Source of the DNA: Euryarchaeota archaeon UBA550
GTDB taxonomy: Archaea; Thermoplasmatota; Poseidoniia; Poseidoniales; Poseidoniaceae
Assembly (NCBI GenBank): GCA_002506705.1
Contig: DAYA01000034.1
Coordinates: 8,198-16,185, forward strand
Direction of reading: 5' to 3'
DNA length: 7,988 nucleotides
Every line of letters begins with the position of its first letter. The stretch's first letter is position 1. The notes under the pieces are model-generated. The model was not told the origin of the DNA and did no database searches. It was given only the letters and a program-made list of their open reading frames with translations. A program made the translations under genes and the position numbers. Of this stretch, positions 6,159 through 7,988 are shown piece after piece.

Positions 6159-6821
6159 TTATTCAAGACCCAAATATGGCCTTAAGTCGTTCAAATCTTT
6201 TGAATTTACAACAGTTATTCCTGCCTCTTCAAAAGCTTTGATTGCTGTTTCTCTTTGAGGATTGAATCCGATGAATGTTGAATCCTCAACTCGCATTGAC
6301 AAATCCATGCTTGAGTCTCCTACAGCGATTAGACGATCTGGCGGGCAGTCAAGTATTTCCAGTAACCTCTTGATTGAGGTGTACTTCTCCATTGATGGCA
6401 CTCTTACAATGCCCTCATCAGTAAGCCAACCATCATCATCGAATACGAATCCATTAGCAATCCAATCATCTGCTTTGACCATGGCTGCTATCGACTGAAC
6501 ATACAAATCAACACCAGCTGATACAATGGCAACATGAACGCCAGCCGCTTTCAAATCAGCAACTAATTCCTTAGCACCTTTCATCAACTTACAACCAGAA
6601 TATGCCCTAAACAGGTCATCTCTGTGAATCTTTGGCGATTTCTCCTTCCACAGCGCAATATCTGCAGCCATGAATTCGCTATCGCTCAACTCACCAGCCA
6701 TAAACCTCTGAAGGAGATCTTTCGAACTGGTACCAAAGTGGTCGTGAATTGTTCTCCAAGAGGAAATCGAGTCCGCAAGTACACCATCGCAATCAAACGC
6801 GACACAAAGTGGCTTTTCCAT
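6159..6821 (-). CDS. HAD-superfamily phosphatase, SerB-like (subfamily IB)
   Basis: This is a 220-residue cytoplasmic Mg-dependent phosphatase. The HAD motifs are complete: motif I DCDGVLAD (10-17, nucleophile Asp10 and acid/base Asp12), motif II VSAG (Ser101), a motif III Lys (146, in SMEKYTSIKRLL) and motif IV GDSSMDLS (168-175). A helical cap lies between motifs I and II (about 20-85, with SSWRTIHDHFGTS and LWKEKSPKIHRDDL). The layout is that of archaeal phosphoserine phosphatase-like proteins, so serine synthesis is one possible role, but the substrate cannot be fixed from sequence. The ATG at 6821 is preferred: MEKPLCVAFDCDG places the catalytic Asp at residue 10, and GGTGA lies 5 bases upstream. 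In-frame GTG at 6830 and TTG at 6845 are possible but less likely. The gene stands alone, between the tRNA region and a 197-base structured gap. Confidence 0.9.
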   Translation of the reverse strand: MEKPLCVAFDCDGVLADSISSWRTIHDHFGTSSKDLLQRFMAGELSDSEFMAADIALWKEKSPKIHRDDLFRAYSGCKLMKGAKELVADLKAAGVHVAIVSAGVDLYVQSIAAMVKADDWIANGFVFDDDGWLTDEGIVRVPSMEKYTSIKRLLEILDCPPDRLIAVGDSSMDLSMRVEDSTFIGFNPQRETAIKAFEEAGITVVNSKDLNDLRPYLGLE

Positions 6822-6826
6822 TCGGC

Positions 6827-6831
6827 TCACC
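6827..6831 (-). promoter_or_regulatory. Shine-Dalgarno site of the HAD phosphatase gene
   Basis: GGTGA on the minus strand ends 5 bases before the ATG at 6821, the same core as the sites of pelota and the small gene. It decides the start. A leader is therefore expected. The nearest promoter-like sequence is TTTCAACAA (minus strand, 6871 to 6863), which would put transcription start near 6840 and give a leader of about 20 bases. Confidence 0.5.
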
Positions 6832-6868
6832 GATATACCCCTCAAGGCTATCGCTATTGGAGTTGTTG

Positions 6869-6892
6869 AAAGTAAAAAGAAGAAAGAAAGTT
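6869..6892 (-). terminator. U-rich tract downstream of the hairpin cluster
   Basis: Read on the minus strand this is an almost pure pyrimidine run with T-runs (CTTTCTTTC, then CTTTTTACTTT). It lies 11 bases beyond the strongest hairpin (6904-6929). Archaeal RNA polymerase terminates in U-rich tracts, so this is the likely end of the pilin transcript. It lies immediately upstream of the HAD gene and may overlap that gene's promoter. Confidence 0.5.
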
Positions 6893-6903
6893 ACAGAGGG
6901 GAG

Positions 6904-6929
6904 GGCCCCAGGACCGAAGTCCTGGGGCC
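6904..6929 (-). terminator. Perfect 11-bp GC-rich hairpin with cUUCGg loop
   Basis: GGCCCCAGGAC (6904-6914) and GTCCTGGGGCC (6919-6929) are perfect reverse complements. On the minus strand the loop is TTCG closed by C-G, the exceptionally stable UUCG tetraloop; on the plus strand it would be CGAA, which has no such stability. This argues that the functional RNA comes from the minus strand, downstream of the pilin-domain gene. It may be a terminator, an RNA 3'-end stabiliser or part of a small RNA. Confidence 0.75.
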
Positions 6930-6940
6930 ACACTCCTTTG

Positions 6941-6967
6941 TGGGGCATCCCCCATCTCCCGTAGGAG
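6941..6967 (-). other. Two small adjoining RNA hairpins, one with cUACGg loop
   Basis: TGGGG (6941-6945) pairs with CCCCA (6950-6954) around a 4-base loop. One base further on, CTCC (6956-6959) pairs with GGAG (6964-6967); on the minus strand its loop is TACG closed by C-G, also a UNCG tetraloop. An alternative fold pairs ACTCC (6932-6936) with GGAGT (6964-6968), enclosing the first hairpin and excluding the second. The stems are short (4-5 bp), so alone they would be weak evidence; their position between two strong UUCG hairpins makes them more credible. Confidence 0.45.
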
Positions 6968-6991
6968 TTGGGTATTTTTCTACACTAGAGC

Positions 6992-7023
6992 CATCCCATC
7001 CTTCCCGAAGGAAGGATGAGATG
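6992..7023 (-). terminator. Hairpin with cUUCGg loop directly after the pilin-domain gene
   Basis: CATCCTTCC (6997-7005) and GGAAGGATG (7010-7018) form 9 perfect pairs. After one non-Watson-Crick step, CATC (6992-6995) and GATG (7020-7023) add 4 more. On the minus strand the odd step is a G-U wobble and the loop is UUCG closed by C-G, giving an unbroken 14-pair RNA stem; on the plus strand it is a C-A mismatch with a CGAA loop. The asymmetry shows selection as minus-strand RNA. It begins 19 bases after the stop codon at 7043. Confidence 0.75.
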
Positions 7024-7042
7024 TACTCAACTGTCAACCGTA

Positions 7043-7988
7043 TCAAAGGTTAGTCCAGGTTCTCAGTACAGAGCCAACTCCGTTGTTTGGTACGTAGCTG
7101 ACATCGATGTACAGATTCTCTAGGAGATCACCGTTGTCGTTGGTTGAGCGGACGTAGATTACGTCACCTGTGTCTAGGCTTGACTTGACAGCTCCACCCT
7201 CACTACCTACAGAGTCACCGAAAGTGACCATGCTAGGTGAGTTTCCTGGGTAGAATCCGTAGACAGTTGGGTCTGCTAGGTTGTATACCTCCTTGAAGGT
7301 CTCTCCATCTGCAGGGTCTGTGTACTCGAATGTTACAACAATCGCTTGGGTAGCCAATTCAACTTGGCTTCCAGTCACAGTAATGCGGTGGAAAGAGTCT
7401 ACACCCTCAGCAGCCTGACTCGAATCGACAGTGAATGTCATTCGAGGGACACCCTTAGCAGAAGTATCTGCCAAACTGGATGCCCAGACGTAGATTACAC
7501 CGGACAGAACCACAGTGATTGCCACCATTAGGATGGTAGCGATAACTGGGCTCACCGCTTGCTCGTCATCCTCTAGAGTCATCTCTTCAAGGATTTCTTC
7601 CTCTTCGTCACGGCGGCTCTGTAGAACCAATGCGCTGACGAATAGTCCAGCTGCGCTGATAGCAATCAGTGATGGTGCGAACGATGGTACGTCTGCAGTT
7701 CCAATTAGTCTAACAACGGTTGGGATCTGTTGGTTTGTACCGATTGTGGTCTTGCCAAATGTTCTTGGCTGAGCACAGTCAGATCCGTTACCCATTGTGG
7801 TCATCAAGTTGTTACACCAGTCTTGGTCTTCCAACATTGGTCGGCGCTTGTTCTCTAGTGTGACAGCTGATGGGTTACCATCTTCGTCGACACTTGAACT
7901 TCCAACTTCACCAGGACAACTCCATGCTGTTCCCTGAGTACCATCGCTCTTGATACAAGCGTGAGCCTCTGGGAATGCATATCCGAAG
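7043..7988 (-). CDS. Membrane protein with internal archaeal type IV pilin domain behind a second membrane helix (5' end outside window)
   Basis: The minus frame is open from the window edge to the stop at 7043-7045, giving 314 visible residues. Visible residues 1-100 look extracellular, with four Cys (in ACIKSDG, WSCPGE, DWCNNL, SDCAQP). Residues 102-122 form a hydrophobic helix (SFAPSLIAISAAGLFVSALV) followed by QSRRDEEEE, resembling a C-terminal membrane anchor tail. A short acidic linker leads to MTLEDDEQ then AVSPVIATILMVAITVVLSG (from 144), the hallmark class III signal and helix of archaeal pilins. Residues about 172-314 are a beta-rich, Asp/Thr/Ser/Gly-rich exported domain ending RTWTNL. 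Predicted topology is out-TM-in-TM-out, leaving the prepilin peptidase site on the cytoplasmic side, where that enzyme cuts. Pilins normally begin at the signal, so this reads as a fusion or polyprotein. Alternatively pilin translation starts at the ATG at 7582 (179 residues, 8-residue leader); the preceding bases show no GGTG site. Pilin domain certain; full architecture depends on the missing 5' part. Confidence 0.8.
   Translation of the reverse strand, partial: FGYAFPEAHACIKSDGTQGTAWSCPGEVGSSSVDEDGNPSAVTLENKRRPMLEDQDWCNNLMTTMGNGSDCAQPRTFGKTTIGTNQQIPTVVRLIGTADVPSFAPSLIAISAAGLFVSALVLQSRRDEEEEILEEMTLEDDEQAVSPVIATILMVAITVVLSGVIYVWASSLADTSAKGVPRMTFTVDSSQAAEGVDSFHRITVTGSQVELATQAIVVTFEYTDPADGETFKEVYNLADPTVYGFYPGNSPSMVTFGDSVGSEGGAVKSSLDTGDVIYVRSTNDNGDLLENLYIDVSYVPNNGVGSVLRTWTNL

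Noticed and set aside
6904..7023. Hairpin cluster as a mobile element or MITE
   Set aside because: No terminal inverted repeats bounding the whole region and no target duplication are visible, and the strand-specific tetraloops favour RNA function.
1..7988. CRISPR array, insertion sequence, integrase or phage genes
   Set aside because: No regularly spaced repeats, no transposase motifs and no attachment-site duplication at the tRNA gene were seen; the window reads as ordinary chromosome.

Overview
The window looks like a chromosomal piece of a planktonic euryarchaeon, most likely Marine Group II (Candidatus Poseidoniales) or a close Thermoplasmatota relative. This rests on an archaeal DNA polymerase D small subunit, an archaeal pelota (aPelota), a tRNA-Val with archaeal features, and a pilin core of the AVSPVIATILMVAITVVL type. 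The organism assignment is inference; no rRNA is present. Gene density is high, and I see no CRISPR array, insertion sequence, integrase or phage gene. 

Layout. Positions 1-537 (+) hold the C-terminal part of a flotillin-like SPFH protein. Positions 602-2317 (+) encode formate-tetrahydrofolate ligase. Pelota (2322-3350, +) follows after only 4 bases, and its ribosome-binding site overlaps the ligase stop. A 93-residue unknown protein (3353-3634, +) ends this operon. It abuts, with no spacer, the convergent polymerase D small subunit (3635-5164, -). Upstream of that lies a CinA C-terminal/PncC-type protein with an unusual Ala/Lys/Glu-rich and acidic tail (5225-5908, -), then a divergent tRNA-Val(UAC) (5984-6059, +). 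A HAD phosphatase (6159-6821, -) and the 3' part of a pilin-domain membrane protein (7043 to the window end, -) complete the window. 

Most notable points. (1) The pilin-domain gene stays open to the window edge. The class III (prepilin) signal and pilin helix lie inside a longer protein, behind a Cys-containing presumed ectodomain and another membrane helix, so it reads as a fusion or polyprotein. (2) The 197-base gap after it contains consecutive hairpins. Read on the minus strand, two have cUUCGg loops and one has a cUACGg loop, followed by a U-rich tract: a structured 3' UTR, compound terminator or small RNA. (3) Four transcription units (fhs, cinA, polymerase small subunit, tRNA-Val) have a heptamer T[C/G]AA[A/G]AA starting 28-30 bases before the start codon or tRNA end. 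The downstream operon genes and the HAD gene instead have GGTG Shine-Dalgarno sites. This suggests a self-consistent start-signal code of leaderless first genes and Shine-Dalgarno-led others, and it helped fix the starts. 

The genes cover one-carbon metabolism, ribosome rescue, replication, nucleotide-cofactor salvage and the cell surface. Apart from the fhs-pelota-small ORF operon, nothing shows that they work as one system.
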